A stretch of 64,000 nucleotides of DNA from Bacteroidota bacterium (lineage in GTDB: Bacteria > Bacteroidota > Ignavibacteria > Kryptoniales > JAKASW01). Under the pieces are notes generated by a model that had not been told where the DNA came from, did no database searches, and saw only the letters and a list, made by a program, of their open reading frames with translations. The stretch spans positions 33,779 to 97,778 of the forward strand of contig JAKAMG010000002.1 in NCBI GenBank assembly GCA_021812985.1. Direction: 5' to 3'. Position 1 is the first letter of the stretch. Every line of letters begins with the position of its first letter. Positions 31,301-38,587 of the stretch are shown here, piece after piece. The translations under genes were made by a program, and so were the position numbers.

Positions 31301-32308
31301 ACGCTCGATATTAGGACGTCACGGAATCTCTGGACGGGGGCCCGCATCGACCTGACATGGCATGTCGGTTGGACTTACAACCGCAACAGGACGTTCAGCA
31401 CCGATTCTGCCGGAATCGTAATTCCGAGCAGCATAACCCAGCAGGTTAGCGGACAAGTTACGAGGAGTTTCTTCACTCTTCCGCCAGTGTTCATCTTCTC
31501 GATGTTCAAGAGCGGGATCAACCAAGTAGCCGCAGATTATCAGGAGATGAAGAACGCCGACCCTTCCAACCTGCAGACATCGCCAAACGAGAAGGCTTCA
31601 CAGTCCTTCCTGAAGGGTTTCGAGACGCTTCCGGTGTTCGACAAACTGTTCGGTCAGTACATGCCTCGCATGAACTACTCTTTCACCTGGGGAGGGCTTG
31701 AGGGCCTTCCCATTTTCAAGAACTTTGCCTCTCAAGTGAGTCTTAACCACGCGTACCAGTCCACCTACACACAGAGCTGGCACGACGTATCCGGGTCGCA
31801 GGTCAGTGACGCTCAGACGATAGCCTACGGCTTCCAGCCGCTCATCGGACTGAACTTCACGCTGAAGAACATGGGTTCCGCAAATATTTCAGGCTCCGTC
31901 CTGTACAACACATCGGCACAGTACAGCCTCAGTCCGTCAGCGCGGTCCATCACCGAAGCGAAGACGGGACAGCTTTCCGTAACCGCCGACTACGCGAAGC
32001 GGGGGTTTTCGTTCCCGCTGTTCGGGCTCGACCTGAAGAACGACATTGATATAAGCGCGAGCTACTCACTCTCACAGACCAGCAGGAATTCCTACAGCCT
32101 CGACAATCTGGATAATGGTCAGACCCCGATTGACGGTACGAGCCAGACCTCGATCGAGCTCCGGTTTAAATACGACGTCAGCCAGCGCGTGACCGCTTCG
32201 GTATATTACAAGAACACCCGACTGGCTCCGACTGTACCCGGCTCGCCAATCCCGGGGACAACCACCAACGAGGCGGGTATCGACGTCCACGTTTCAATTT
32301 CAGGTTAA
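25313..32308 (+). CDS. sprA: SprA, outer-membrane translocon of the type IX secretion system
   Basis: At 2331 residues this matches the size of known SprA proteins, the 36-strand barrel through which T9SS cargo crosses the outer membrane. It starts at GTG 25313 with a signal segment (about 8-30). A SprA N-terminal module (about 250-400) carries INVSGTVGDKLNIGANWD, IKSVEAGNVAMSTP and NQALFGIKTEMQLG. The family signature AYIDDFEGSKKTIPL is near residue 893, and a second module and long runs of amphipathic strands follow. An Ala/Pro/Arg low-complexity loop is near residues 1840-1870. The pairing with a sorting-domain protein in the window supports function. It is followed 14 bases later by tadA. 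No other T9SS core gene is adjacent. Confidence 0.93.
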   Translation: MERFRNHSGHFAFQTLLALIIGAGAWASLEFVNGGHGFKPARFNARERSDRRPWRIQSGSPADAALIRPADFSPQQLPAFHPPSGFPIQMASIFQSDSTKEMRGERAAVDSTSTTAVLSDTLSAKKSIDTTAAKPDSVSLDSLKLSAWLQGMRPTQPQAAIFKGYQYPLFLYSGVIQQSTAIDSTGKFVTVRESLFGKDVRVPLQIPLDEYIKLEEQHYIRNTWEDLAHSYTPVQTNALGSFMSGVTNIDIPIPANPVLSIFGPPRINLRISGAVDIHGAWRNQKLNAQTLSQLGNVTNQPDFKQDVQINVSGTVGDKLNIGANWDTQNQFDYENQLKIKYTGYDDEIIKSVEAGNVAMSTPASFVGSNQALFGIKTEMQLGPLTLTALASQQKAQGKTLSVSGGSSSQTFSLHAYQFATNHYFIDSNYIAGYEKYLQSAGNQYNPNLLVTDYEVYVSQPTTAPNPNLRQGYAVMNLPTLQTDKAYYDSLRTAPTFTPPNWTVEFGRFQLLDKSQYTLDPVTGVLTLNTSIQSNQIVAIAYSTQDGSTYGTFSYADTSKQYPLVLNMVVPEDPQPSRADAWRLMLRNIYPTGGLNLDQNSLKNVQITYTPSGQPAQDNIDNINLLQVFGLDKTGANGGAPDGQMDWNPPIDINKATGEIIFPYLQPFVEAFKSYVGPNGQTIANPDSFSYAAIYDTTYDAATTSFISRDRFLITGSYTSSVTSHYNLGFNLVEGSVKVLLNGTPLTSGVDYTVDYVTGEVDIKNQTALQSGSNVQIQYETNDIFQIASKSLMGARADYKVNENTDIGFTIMGYSRQSPNDKVRLGEEPISNMILDADAGTSLDLPFVTKALDALPLIQTAAPSRLNVHGEIAYMLPNPNTRTSVIPDDHGQGIAYIDDFEGSKKTIPLPVTYSGWTISSPPAVSRLDTLYPQIADTAKNDYRSWLFWYNRIPPTTSVRDIWPNKNVPADQQTQTVLTIGMLDTVRGQFNRARNLNTTLKKDPAEDWGGMMTLLSSNASDLVSQNISYIEIWMQVPQAPGNGQMHIDLGQISEDVVGDRVLHTEDIYGNNSLASDTLDYGIDGLTDAKERRDFPWIIADPDRPWDPTGRDPDGDDYSFQLGPAAPDLTADTSYARVNGTEGNGGGAGTEAGRLPDTEDLNHNGTLDLLNSYFEYDVSLDTTKNKFIAGGGNKGWYQYVIPLTDFQRAVGNPTLTNVQYARVWFNGMTGPMTVKIAEINLVGNYWKTPNTADSTLQVSVVNIEDTPGYTPPAPGLQPVDHTNPTQNILLNEQSLDLILNGLQDDSSRYVYKTFPQPQDFFNYHTMKVFVHGDTRFNYIDSTNYDADVYLRFGSDANNFYEYRQPIKRGWQDLSVDFARLTALKQTRDSVKQSIPSVPAENGVPGATYWLRGNPSLQGVTYFEIGIENPGHCGTTLPLVGDVWVDELRLTNVDNTPGMAYSFSSSVQLADVGSLSFNFTSIDPYFHGLTTQFGTRNNQRNWGINGSFSLNKLLPREWVGTSIPFSYSHTEAFANPLYLPNSDILVSEAVQQRRLYLISKGMSPDSATIMADSLLTSSQTLTVNDQWSISNMRIAFPSTKWYVRDILDNISMGYNWTGSKYRNTQTRTGNQWSWQYNAAYSVQFDPMAYFTPFPSNSKNASPGQGDFQIRYLPSSFSLTMNASRSLSVNNLWTQSNPIVTPNFTTQRSGSLNWRLTNNGILNPTIDYRFNVSSSLLAMETDTTGGKLRLLPNSYVFHQIFLNGGLINFGDDYNFTEQFSLSTQPKLPFDLPKYLDLQAGYNSGYNWNNSIQRGALGKGSGVTSSLQLGTTLRLKSLADQLFSSNAAAQPAAAAQPAPERGARGRGHGRDEFAAPQEDTTSTGGGVNNQIGKLLNAIIKVPFLDFESIGINFSSTNTSSNGGLPSLRPGMGNFFRIPFIQESNPVLGPSQLYQLGLVSDPYSALSFVPKKGFPFFGFALGPTHRIGLGSGVSITDNYSNNNTLDIRTSRNLWTGARIDLTWHVGWTYNRNRTFSTDSAGIVIPSSITQQVSGQVTRSFFTLPPVFIFSMFKSGINQVAADYQEMKNADPSNLQTSPNEKASQSFLKGFETLPVFDKLFGQYMPRMNYSFTWGGLEGLPIFKNFASQVSLNHAYQSTYTQSWHDVSGSQVSDAQTIAYGFQPLIGLNFTLKNMGSANISGSVLYNTSAQYSLSPSARSITEAKTGQLSVTADYAKRGFSFPLFGLDLKNDIDISASYSLSQTSRNSYSLDNLDNGQTPIDGTSQTSIELRFKYDVSQRVTASVYYKNTRLAPTVPGSPIPGTTTNEAGIDVHVSISG

Positions 32309-32322
32309 GGGATAAAAGCGGG

Positions 32323-32778
32323 ATGGAAGACAACCACGGCCGTTTCATGATACTCGCTCTCAAGGAGGCTGAGGCAGCCTTCTCAAGGAACGAGGTTCCA
32401 GTCGGAGCGGTCATAGTCAAAGATGGCGTCGTTATCGCCCGTGCTCACAACCAGGTCGAGATGCTCCAGGACCCGACTGCGCACGCAGAGGTCCTTGCCA
32501 TCGGCGCGGCAGCTAACCATGTCGGAACTTGGAGACTGAACGGCTGCACTCTGTACGTAACTCTCGAACCATGCCCCATGTGTGCGGGCGCCATAGTCCT
32601 CTCCAGGCTGGACAGAGTCGTTTTCGGTAGTTATGACCCGAAGATGGGCGCCTGCTCTACTCTCTACAACATCGCTCAGGATGAGAGGCTGAACCACCGG
32701 GTTGAAGTGATAGCCGGAGTGAAGGATGACGAATCGAAGCTCCTTCTGCGCGAGTTCTTCGCAAGAAAACGGGGATAG
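32323..32778 (+). CDS. tadA: tRNA-specific adenosine deaminase
   Basis: TadA converts A34 to inosine in tRNA-Arg(ACG). The 151-residue deaminase fold shows the zinc and proton-shuttle motif TAHAEVLAIG and the second zinc motif PCPMCAGAIVLSRLDRVVFG, followed by KMGACSTLYNI. The start is ATG 32323, 14 bases after the sprA stop, so it may be translated from the sprA transcript. It converges with the cyclase gene after 24 bases. Length fits bacterial TadA. Confidence 0.95.
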   Translation: MEDNHGRFMILALKEAEAAFSRNEVPVGAVIVKDGVVIARAHNQVEMLQDPTAHAEVLAIGAAANHVGTWRLNGCTLYVTLEPCPMCAGAIVLSRLDRVVFGSYDPKMGACSTLYNIAQDERLNHRVEVIAGVKDDESKLLLREFFARKRG

Positions 32779-32802
32779 ACTCTCTCAAATAGCGCGGCAG
32801 GA

Positions 32803-34140
32803 TTAAACCGAGGGGCTACCCGCTTTATTCCTTTCAACAAAGTACATCTCAACCGCCTCCATGTTTTTTATGGCGAGCGCCCCCCTCGGCTCGAGTTCGT
32901 AGCGATCGGTTGAACTGAGAAAGTCGTAGACCTGCTGAGAGACATTTATTTTCTGAGGAAGCGAGGCCGCTTCGAGCCGAGAGGCGATGTTTACCGTCGG
33001 CCCCCAGACATCGTAGATAAACCGCCAGCTTCCAATGATACCGGTTATTGCGGGGCCCGTGTGTATTCCAATCCGTAGTGCCCAATCGTGTCCGGTTCTG
33101 GATTTGAGTTCATCAGAATATCTGAGGACCACTTCTCTGATCTCGAGCGCGGCCTCAACCGATTCCAGGAGCTGGTTGTCGTCCGTGAAGAGCCCGCCGG
33201 CGAACATGTAGCAGTCGCCGATCGTCTTCAGCTTCTCGAGGTTGTGCCGCCTCACGCAGTCGTCGAACGAGTTGAACATCTCCTCCAGCACTTTCAGCAC
33301 CTCACGGGCATCAGAGGTCTCGGCAATTTTGTAGAATGAGACAAAGTCGGCAAACACGATGGTGGTCGACGAGTTGTACTGAGGCGGCGGGTAACCTGAT
33401 CCGTTTATTTGTTTGACTATTGCCTCGGGCAGAATATTCTTCAGAATAGACTCGGTCTTTTCCTTGGCCGCCTCAATTTCGAGTTTCTGCCGCTCGATAG
33501 TCCTTGTATCGAGAAACGCCTTAACCCTCGTTGAAAAGACGAGCCTGGACAGCACCCATGCGATTATCACGAGGGCAGTCCCGTTTAAGTAGTGCCCCAG
33601 AAGTATCTTCTCGTTCTGCTGGGTGATTGTGATGCCGGCGAGGAAATACGCGTGAGCGAGCAGGTACATCATAAAGCTCATCGCTCCGCTCACGTAGAAG
33701 GCCGCCGCGATTCCGAACAGGGCTATCGTGTAAACCGTTATCATCCCGTGTATCATCTGGTCTACCGAGGAAACAGACGCGGACCACACCAGGACAAGGA
33801 GGATGAAGGACAGAACTATCGCAATATGTGAGGTACGGACGTCTTTCCGTTCAGACGGCTTCGCGATGGTCATCAGGACGATGAAGACAACCAGAAACGC
33901 TTCGAGGATGATGTGGAGGTAAAAAAGATATTCGTATCCCGGCATCGTAACCCAGTCGCCGGCCGCCTTGTGCCGGAAGTCAATGTAGATAACGAAGAGG
34001 TGTAAGACGAAGAGGACGACGGCGAAGATTCTCGCCCTGTAATAATTTGTGAAGTAGATCTCCTGAAGGAACGGATTGCGCTCCTCCGCGGGAATCGCCT
34101 TTAAACTGTTTTGCCAGAACCTGACTACCGGGTTAACCAA
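32803..34140 (-). CDS. Membrane class III adenylate cyclase
   Basis: The 445-residue protein has six predicted helices (about 38-200), a short coiled linker (ERQKLEIEAAKEKTESILKNILPE) and a class III cyclase domain (about 255-425). Both metal Asp residues are seen (VFADFVSF and TIGDCYMF). The substrate-choosing pair is Lys in LEKLKTIGD and Asp in YDVWGPTVNIASR, which points to ATP rather than GTP. The transition-state Asn and Arg are in the same motif. The predicted product is cAMP. No CRP-like gene is adjacent. The six-helix membrane part probably senses an envelope or lipid signal. Confidence 0.9.
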   Translation of the reverse strand: MVNPVVRFWQNSLKAIPAEERNPFLQEIYFTNYYRARIFAVVLFVLHLFVIYIDFRHKAAGDWVTMPGYEYLFYLHIILEAFLVVFIVLMTIAKPSERKDVRTSHIAIVLSFILLVLVWSASVSSVDQMIHGMITVYTIALFGIAAAFYVSGAMSFMMYLLAHAYFLAGITITQQNEKILLGHYLNGTALVIIAWVLSRLVFSTRVKAFLDTRTIERQKLEIEAAKEKTESILKNILPEAIVKQINGSGYPPPQYNSSTTIVFADFVSFYKIAETSDAREVLKVLEEMFNSFDDCVRRHNLEKLKTIGDCYMFAGGLFTDDNQLLESVEAALEIREVVLRYSDELKSRTGHDWALRIGIHTGPAITGIIGSWRFIYDVWGPTVNIASRLEAASLPQKINVSQQVYDFLSSTDRYELEPRGALAIKNMEAVEMYFVERNKAGSPSV

Positions 34141-34278
34141 CGGTCAGGTCCGCGCCGTTATAGTCCGGCGGTGATATCGTGCTTGGGTAGCCAGCCATTT
34201 GCCCTCGCATAAAAATAAGACGCTTTCACGTAAGTAGCCAATCTTATAAATTTTTCGGACGACAGAATCAACAACCAT

Positions 34279-35085
34279 ATGGAGGATGCCATGTTCCTGA
34301 AAACGGGTGAGGGACAAATCGCATATGAAACAAATGGGACGGACAAGAAGAGGGCAATAGTGTTCATCCATGGATTCCCTTTCAACAGGTCGATGTGGAA
34401 CGACCAGGTCAGGCTCTTGTCACGAAACCATCTTGCGGTGACTTTCGACGTCCGCGGCCACGGCGAGAGCAGTGAGGGAACCGGACTGATAGACTTATAC
34501 GTCGACGATCTTTTCGCGCTCCTCGACCATCTCGGACTTCCTGCCGTCACGGTATGCGGTCTTTCAATGGGAGGATACATCGCTCTCCGGGGAATCGAAA
34601 GGGATCCATCGAGGTTCAAAGGGATTGTATTGTGCGACACGAAGAGCCCGGCAGACACGAACGCCGCGAAGCTCAATCGCGCAAATCAAATCAGGACGAT
34701 CCTCGCGGGTCAGAAGAACCAGTTTGCCGATGCCCAGGTCAAGACCTTATTCGCGCCTGAAAGCTTTGAGGGGAGAAAGGCCGCAGTTGAGAAGATCAGA
34801 AAAATAATTGAGTCGACGAGTGAACGAGGTCTGGTGGACGCCCTTATCGCTCTGGCGGCGCGGATGGACATGACAGAGAGTCTCGAAAAGATCAGCGCAC
34901 CGACTCTGATAATTGTCGGAGACAAGGACAAGGTCACTCCCCCCGCAGAAGCGGAGGCTATGCGGTCAAGGATACACAGTGCCAGGATGGTAGTAGTCAA
35001 AGGGGCGGGACACCTTTCGAATCTGGAGAACCCCGAAGAATTCAATTCCGCGCTGGAGACATTCTTGTCCGATAATTCTCTCTGA
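34279..35085 (+). CDS. Alpha/beta hydrolase
   Basis: The 268-residue single-domain hydrolase has the oxyanion motif FIHGFPFNRSMW and the nucleophile elbow VCGLSMGGYIAL. The acid Asp is in TLIIVGDKDKVTPP and the final His in VKGAGHLSNLENPEEF. It is closest in look to 3-oxoadipate enol-lactonase and non-heme haloperoxidase-like esterases, but the substrate cannot be told. It has no signal peptide. It is divergent from the cyclase and convergent with the acyltransferase gene. Confidence 0.88.
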   Translation: MEDAMFLKTGEGQIAYETNGTDKKRAIVFIHGFPFNRSMWNDQVRLLSRNHLAVTFDVRGHGESSEGTGLIDLYVDDLFALLDHLGLPAVTVCGLSMGGYIALRGIERDPSRFKGIVLCDTKSPADTNAAKLNRANQIRTILAGQKNQFADAQVKTLFAPESFEGRKAAVEKIRKIIESTSERGLVDALIALAARMDMTESLEKISAPTLIIVGDKDKVTPPAEAEAMRSRIHSARMVVVKGAGHLSNLENPEEFNSALETFLSDNSL

Positions 35086-35172
35086 TACGGAGGGAAGGTT
35101 GTACCACGCACCGATTTGATCCAGGCCCGGACCGGGGTCGACCCACAGGAGGCGCCGCCTGCGGCTCGGAAG

Positions 35173-36324
35173 TCAATACGGCCTGCTGATGAAGAGGTAG
35201 AGCGCGACCGTTATGAATCCGTACTGAACCTGTCTCGAAATCTGATAGTTCTCACGCTTCAGATCGTTCCAGAGCCGTGCGACCAAATACATGACTCCGG
35301 ACAGAACGACAAAAATGAGGATGCACTCGGCATAGCCAAGAGTCGGCCCGATCCACATCACCAGCGAGGGAAAGTTTGCGCTTGAGCCGTAGACTATCAC
35401 AAGATGGAGAACGTAGATAAAGAACGACTCCCTCCCGAACAGCTTGACTCCCGAGAAATCAGATTTCCTCACCCCCTCGTAAGTCGCGACGCCATAAAGA
35501 ATTACGAGAAGAAGACCAAACCTCAATAGGAACCAGAATGGCGAGTAGTCCGCAAAGTGGGGCTCGTTATAGAGATTCTTTTCTACCGCCGAAAGCGCCG
35601 CCCCCGCAATCACCAAACCTCCGCCCACCCGGAGGATCCTTCGAAGAGCAGGCTTGTCGACGCCGCCGGGAGAGGACGGATCAGAACGCGAGGTGAGAAA
35701 CTGGGAAGCGATAGTCCCACCGATGAGAAAGCTCGCCCACGGGAAGAGCGGGAAAAGAGAGCCGCTCCCTCTGCTGAAGTATTGTGCCAGCGTGAGGGGA
35801 AGAGTCCGTGTGAAGTCGACACCGCCGGCAAAAGGAGCCGCAAGTATGAAGAACAGGAAAAGGAAATAGACGACGACGTTGAATTTCCTGTCGTCCTTTA
35901 CAAGGACCCGGAGAAGGTGGAGTATTATCAGCGTAACTGCGATGCACTGGAGAATGTCTACTGCCGTGAATGCGATGACACCGGCGGGAGAGATCTCATA
36001 TACAGACTTTCTCAAAGAGAAGAACGGGACGTGCAGCGCGTAGCCTGTCACCCAGATGAACAGGAGACGTCTCATGTGTCTGAAGAGCTCGGGTGAAAAT
36101 CTCCGGTAGGCGTCGCCCTTTCTGCTGAGGGCGAGGGTAAAAGAAAACCCGGCGACGAAAAGAAATGACGGCGCGACCAGTCCGTTCAGAAAATCGACTG
36201 CCTTAAATGTGAAATCGCCGCGTAGGGATGTCAGGAGAAGCGCGTTGAGGACGTGCGTCTCTATCATGAAAATGGTCGCGAGCCCCCTGAACTGGTCGAT
36301 GTAGCCCAGTCTGCGTTGCGCCAT
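35173..36324 (-). CDS. Membrane acyltransferase, DUF1624/HGSNAT-like
   Basis: The track begins at 36570, but residues 1-82 are an out-of-frame copy of aroC. The start is ATG 36324, whose A is shared with the aroC stop (TAATG), implying translational coupling. The 383-residue protein has about ten helices. Its opening RRLGYIDQFRGLATIFMIETHVLNALL holds the D-x2-RG-x6-M-x3-H pattern of membrane acyltransferases, followed by NGLVAPSFLFVAGFSFTLAL, typical of the heparan-alpha-glucosaminide N-acetyltransferase/DUF1624 group. It probably acylates a glycan or lipid at the inner membrane; the substrate is unknown. Confidence 0.82.
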   Translation of the reverse strand: MAQRRLGYIDQFRGLATIFMIETHVLNALLLTSLRGDFTFKAVDFLNGLVAPSFLFVAGFSFTLALSRKGDAYRRFSPELFRHMRRLLFIWVTGYALHVPFFSLRKSVYEISPAGVIAFTAVDILQCIAVTLIILHLLRVLVKDDRKFNVVVYFLFLFFILAAPFAGGVDFTRTLPLTLAQYFSRGSGSLFPLFPWASFLIGGTIASQFLTSRSDPSSPGGVDKPALRRILRVGGGLVIAGAALSAVEKNLYNEPHFADYSPFWFLLRFGLLLVILYGVATYEGVRKSDFSGVKLFGRESFFIYVLHLVIVYGSSANFPSLVMWIGPTLGYAECILIFVVLSGVMYLVARLWNDLKRENYQISRQVQYGFITVALYLFISRPY

Positions 36325-37508
36325 TAACCGAAGAAAGCCTCCTTCGAATAACGATCCCTCAGCTCTACGATGTTGTCTCCGCCGAATTTCTCGAGCACGG
36401 CATTCGCGAGGACGGGAGCGACCGCGTTCTCCGCAACAACCGCCGCTGCGGGCACGGCACAAAAGTCGGATCTTTCCCGCCTCGCCTCGACTTGCTTCAT
36501 AGACGAAAGATCTATGCTTCTCAGCGGTTTCATGAGAGTCGAGATGGGTTTCATCGCAGCGCGGACCCATAACGGTTGTCCGTTTGTGACTCCTCCCTCC
36601 AGCCCCCCAGCCCTGTTTGTCGGCCTGAAGATCCTTTTCTTTCTCACAAGGATCTCGTCATGGACCTCGGAACCGAATCTCGTCGCATTCCTGAATCCTT
36701 CCCCGATTTCGACTCCCTTGATCGCCTGTACTGACATGAGTGCCTGAGCGAGCTGACCATCCAGTTTCCTGTCAAACTCCACATAGCTTCCGAGGCCGAT
36801 CGGCAGGCCCGTCACGAAGACCTCGACGACGCCCCCGAGCGTGTCGCCCAGCTTCTTCGCTCGCCTTATCTGCTGCACCATCTTCTCAGCAAGCACCTCA
36901 TCCAGGCACCGCACTTCGGACTCATCCGTGGCATCGGAAATTTCCTCGGCGCCGTTCTTCCGCCCCATCAGCTTTGCCAACATCCGGTCCAGGCTATCTC
37001 TGTCTCTGAACCCGACCGCGCCTATCGAAAGGACGTGGCCGCCGATTCTGATGCCGAGATCAGCGAGTAGTTTTCTGGCGATGGCGCTTAAGGCGACACG
37101 CATCGCAGTCTCGCGGGCGCTGGCGCGCTCTATCACATTCCTGACGTCGTCAAAGGCGTACTTGTATTTTCCCACCATGTCAGCGTGGCCTGGCCGTGCC
37201 ACGACGACCTTTTCTATCTCGGCCGCCACCGGGTCCGCAGACATCTTCTCCCCCCAGTTGGCAAAGTCGCGGTTCCACACAACGAGCGAAATCGGCGAGC
37301 CGAGCGTCCTTCCATGCCGCACGCCGCTAAGTATTTCAACCTTGTCCGTTTCTATCTTCATTCTCCCGCCGCGCCCGTAACCCTGCTGTCTCCTGTAGAG
37401 CTGGCGATTTATGTAGTCTGCGCTGATCTCGAGATTGGCCGGGACTCCTTCGATAATTCCGACGAGCCCGCGTCCGTGCGATTCTCCTGCTGTAATTAGT
37501 CTCAACAT
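36324..37508 (-). CDS. aroC: Chorismate synthase
   Basis: This is the last step of the shikimate pathway: EPSP to chorismate with reduced FMN. The 394-residue protein has the three family signatures: GESHGRGLVGIIEGVPANLEI at the N-terminus, GKYKYAFDDVRNVIERASARETAMRVA in the middle, and the RSDFCAVPAAAVVAENAVAPVLANAVLEKFGGD end. The length matches the long Bacillus-like form. Its stop codon overlaps the start of the membrane acyltransferase gene. Other aro genes are not in the window. Confidence 0.97.
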   Translation of the reverse strand: MLRLITAGESHGRGLVGIIEGVPANLEISADYINRQLYRRQQGYGRGGRMKIETDKVEILSGVRHGRTLGSPISLVVWNRDFANWGEKMSADPVAAEIEKVVVARPGHADMVGKYKYAFDDVRNVIERASARETAMRVALSAIARKLLADLGIRIGGHVLSIGAVGFRDRDSLDRMLAKLMGRKNGAEEISDATDESEVRCLDEVLAEKMVQQIRRAKKLGDTLGGVVEVFVTGLPIGLGSYVEFDRKLDGQLAQALMSVQAIKGVEIGEGFRNATRFGSEVHDEILVRKKRIFRPTNRAGGLEGGVTNGQPLWVRAAMKPISTLMKPLRSIDLSSMKQVEARRERSDFCAVPAAAVVAENAVAPVLANAVLEKFGGDNIVELRDRYSKEAFFG

Positions 37509-37733
37509 AGTGGTTTAAATATAAGTAAAGTCCGGAAGGAGTGCCAAAGGCCGCCTTCCTACGGAGGCCGTCCTTTCGCTCTAGCTGGTCACGAAACCTT
37601 ATTCACAAAATCAGGCGCCACGCAACAAGGGGAGAAACCTATACGGGGGATACGATGTTAACATTCTTAGCGTCCAATATTATTCATGTGTACCATGAAA
37701 TGTTCAGACAGATATGAAAGAGGATTAAACAAG

Positions 37734-38336
37734 ATGAGAATAATAGTAATAGGGGCTTCCGGATTGATAGGCAAGGAAGTGGTCAAGTCGCTATCTCCCA
37801 GACATGAGGTTGTAAGAGTCGGACATAAGAGCGGCGACCTAAGGGTTGATATAACCTCAAAGGACTCGATCGAGGAGCTTTTCAGATCAGCAGGTTCTTT
37901 CGACGCCCTTGTCAGCGTGGCGGGTGGGGCGGCCTTCGGCGAACTTGGGAAGCTCACCGACGAGAACTTCGCCTGGAGCCTGAGCGACAAGCTCATGGGA
38001 CAAGTAAACCTCGTGAGGGCCGGGCTCGCACACGCGCGGGACAACGGTTCGTTCACTCTGACAAGCGGCGTGCTGGCACGTGAGCCAATTCCGGGGAGCG
38101 CGGCAATAAGCCTCGTAAATTCCGCAATTGAGGGCTTTGTCGGCGCCGCAGCCCTTGAGATGAAGCGAGGCATCCGCGTCAACGTCGTCAGCCCTCCCTT
38201 CGCCACTGAGACACTTAAGGCACTCGGCATGGACACTTCGTTTGGAATACCGGCCGAAAAATTCGCCGCTGCTTACGTCGAAAGCGTCGAGGGAAAACGG
38301 AGCGGAGAAATCATAGACGTCCGGAAGTTCATCTGA
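37734..38336 (+). CDS. Atypical short-chain dehydrogenase (200-residue class)
   Basis: The start is moved from 37686 to ATG 37734 (AGAGGA upstream), giving MRIIVIGASGLIGKEVV and 200 residues. The nucleotide loop GASGLIG and the central VSVAGGAAFGEL (the NAG equivalent) are SDR-like. Where the catalytic Tyr-x3-Lys should stand, the sequence is ISLVNSAIEGFVGAAALE, so both residues are missing. This is, to my knowledge, typical of a compact SDR subgroup whose chemistry is not understood. It could bind NADP(H) as a sensor or use another proton donor. It is divergent from aroC. Confidence 0.82.
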   Translation: MRIIVIGASGLIGKEVVKSLSPRHEVVRVGHKSGDLRVDITSKDSIEELFRSAGSFDALVSVAGGAAFGELGKLTDENFAWSLSDKLMGQVNLVRAGLAHARDNGSFTLTSGVLAREPIPGSAAISLVNSAIEGFVGAAALEMKRGIRVNVVSPPFATETLKALGMDTSFGIPAEKFAAAYVESVEGKRSGEIIDVRKFI

Positions 38337-38587
38337 CACGCAACTGACTGCAGTTTGGATTGCAGAGTCGGGGTGTGGAGGGAGCTCCCTCCCGCCCCCG
38401 CTCGTCGCCGGAGTAAATGCCGCGGACCGAACATGGAAGAACCATTCCCCCGCCGCAGCAACCATCATCGATACCCCTATCTTCACTATTTCGATAATGC
38501 CTCTCCACGGTTCAACTTTTGAATTCGTCGGGAAAATTGATAACTTCAACGAGGTAATTTTTCCAACAACAGCCGCAGTATCTGATA

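Noticed and set aside
38377-38392. GGAGGGAGCTCCCTCC palindrome after the SDR gene
   Set aside because: A perfect 16-bp dyad, but no T run follows, it would need a zero-base loop as RNA, and it is isolated; no role can be supported.
38341-38587. Possible SAM riboswitch before the metH/metF fusion
   Set aside because: No kink-turn, P1-P4 layout or anti-terminator could be traced; only short hairpins are present.
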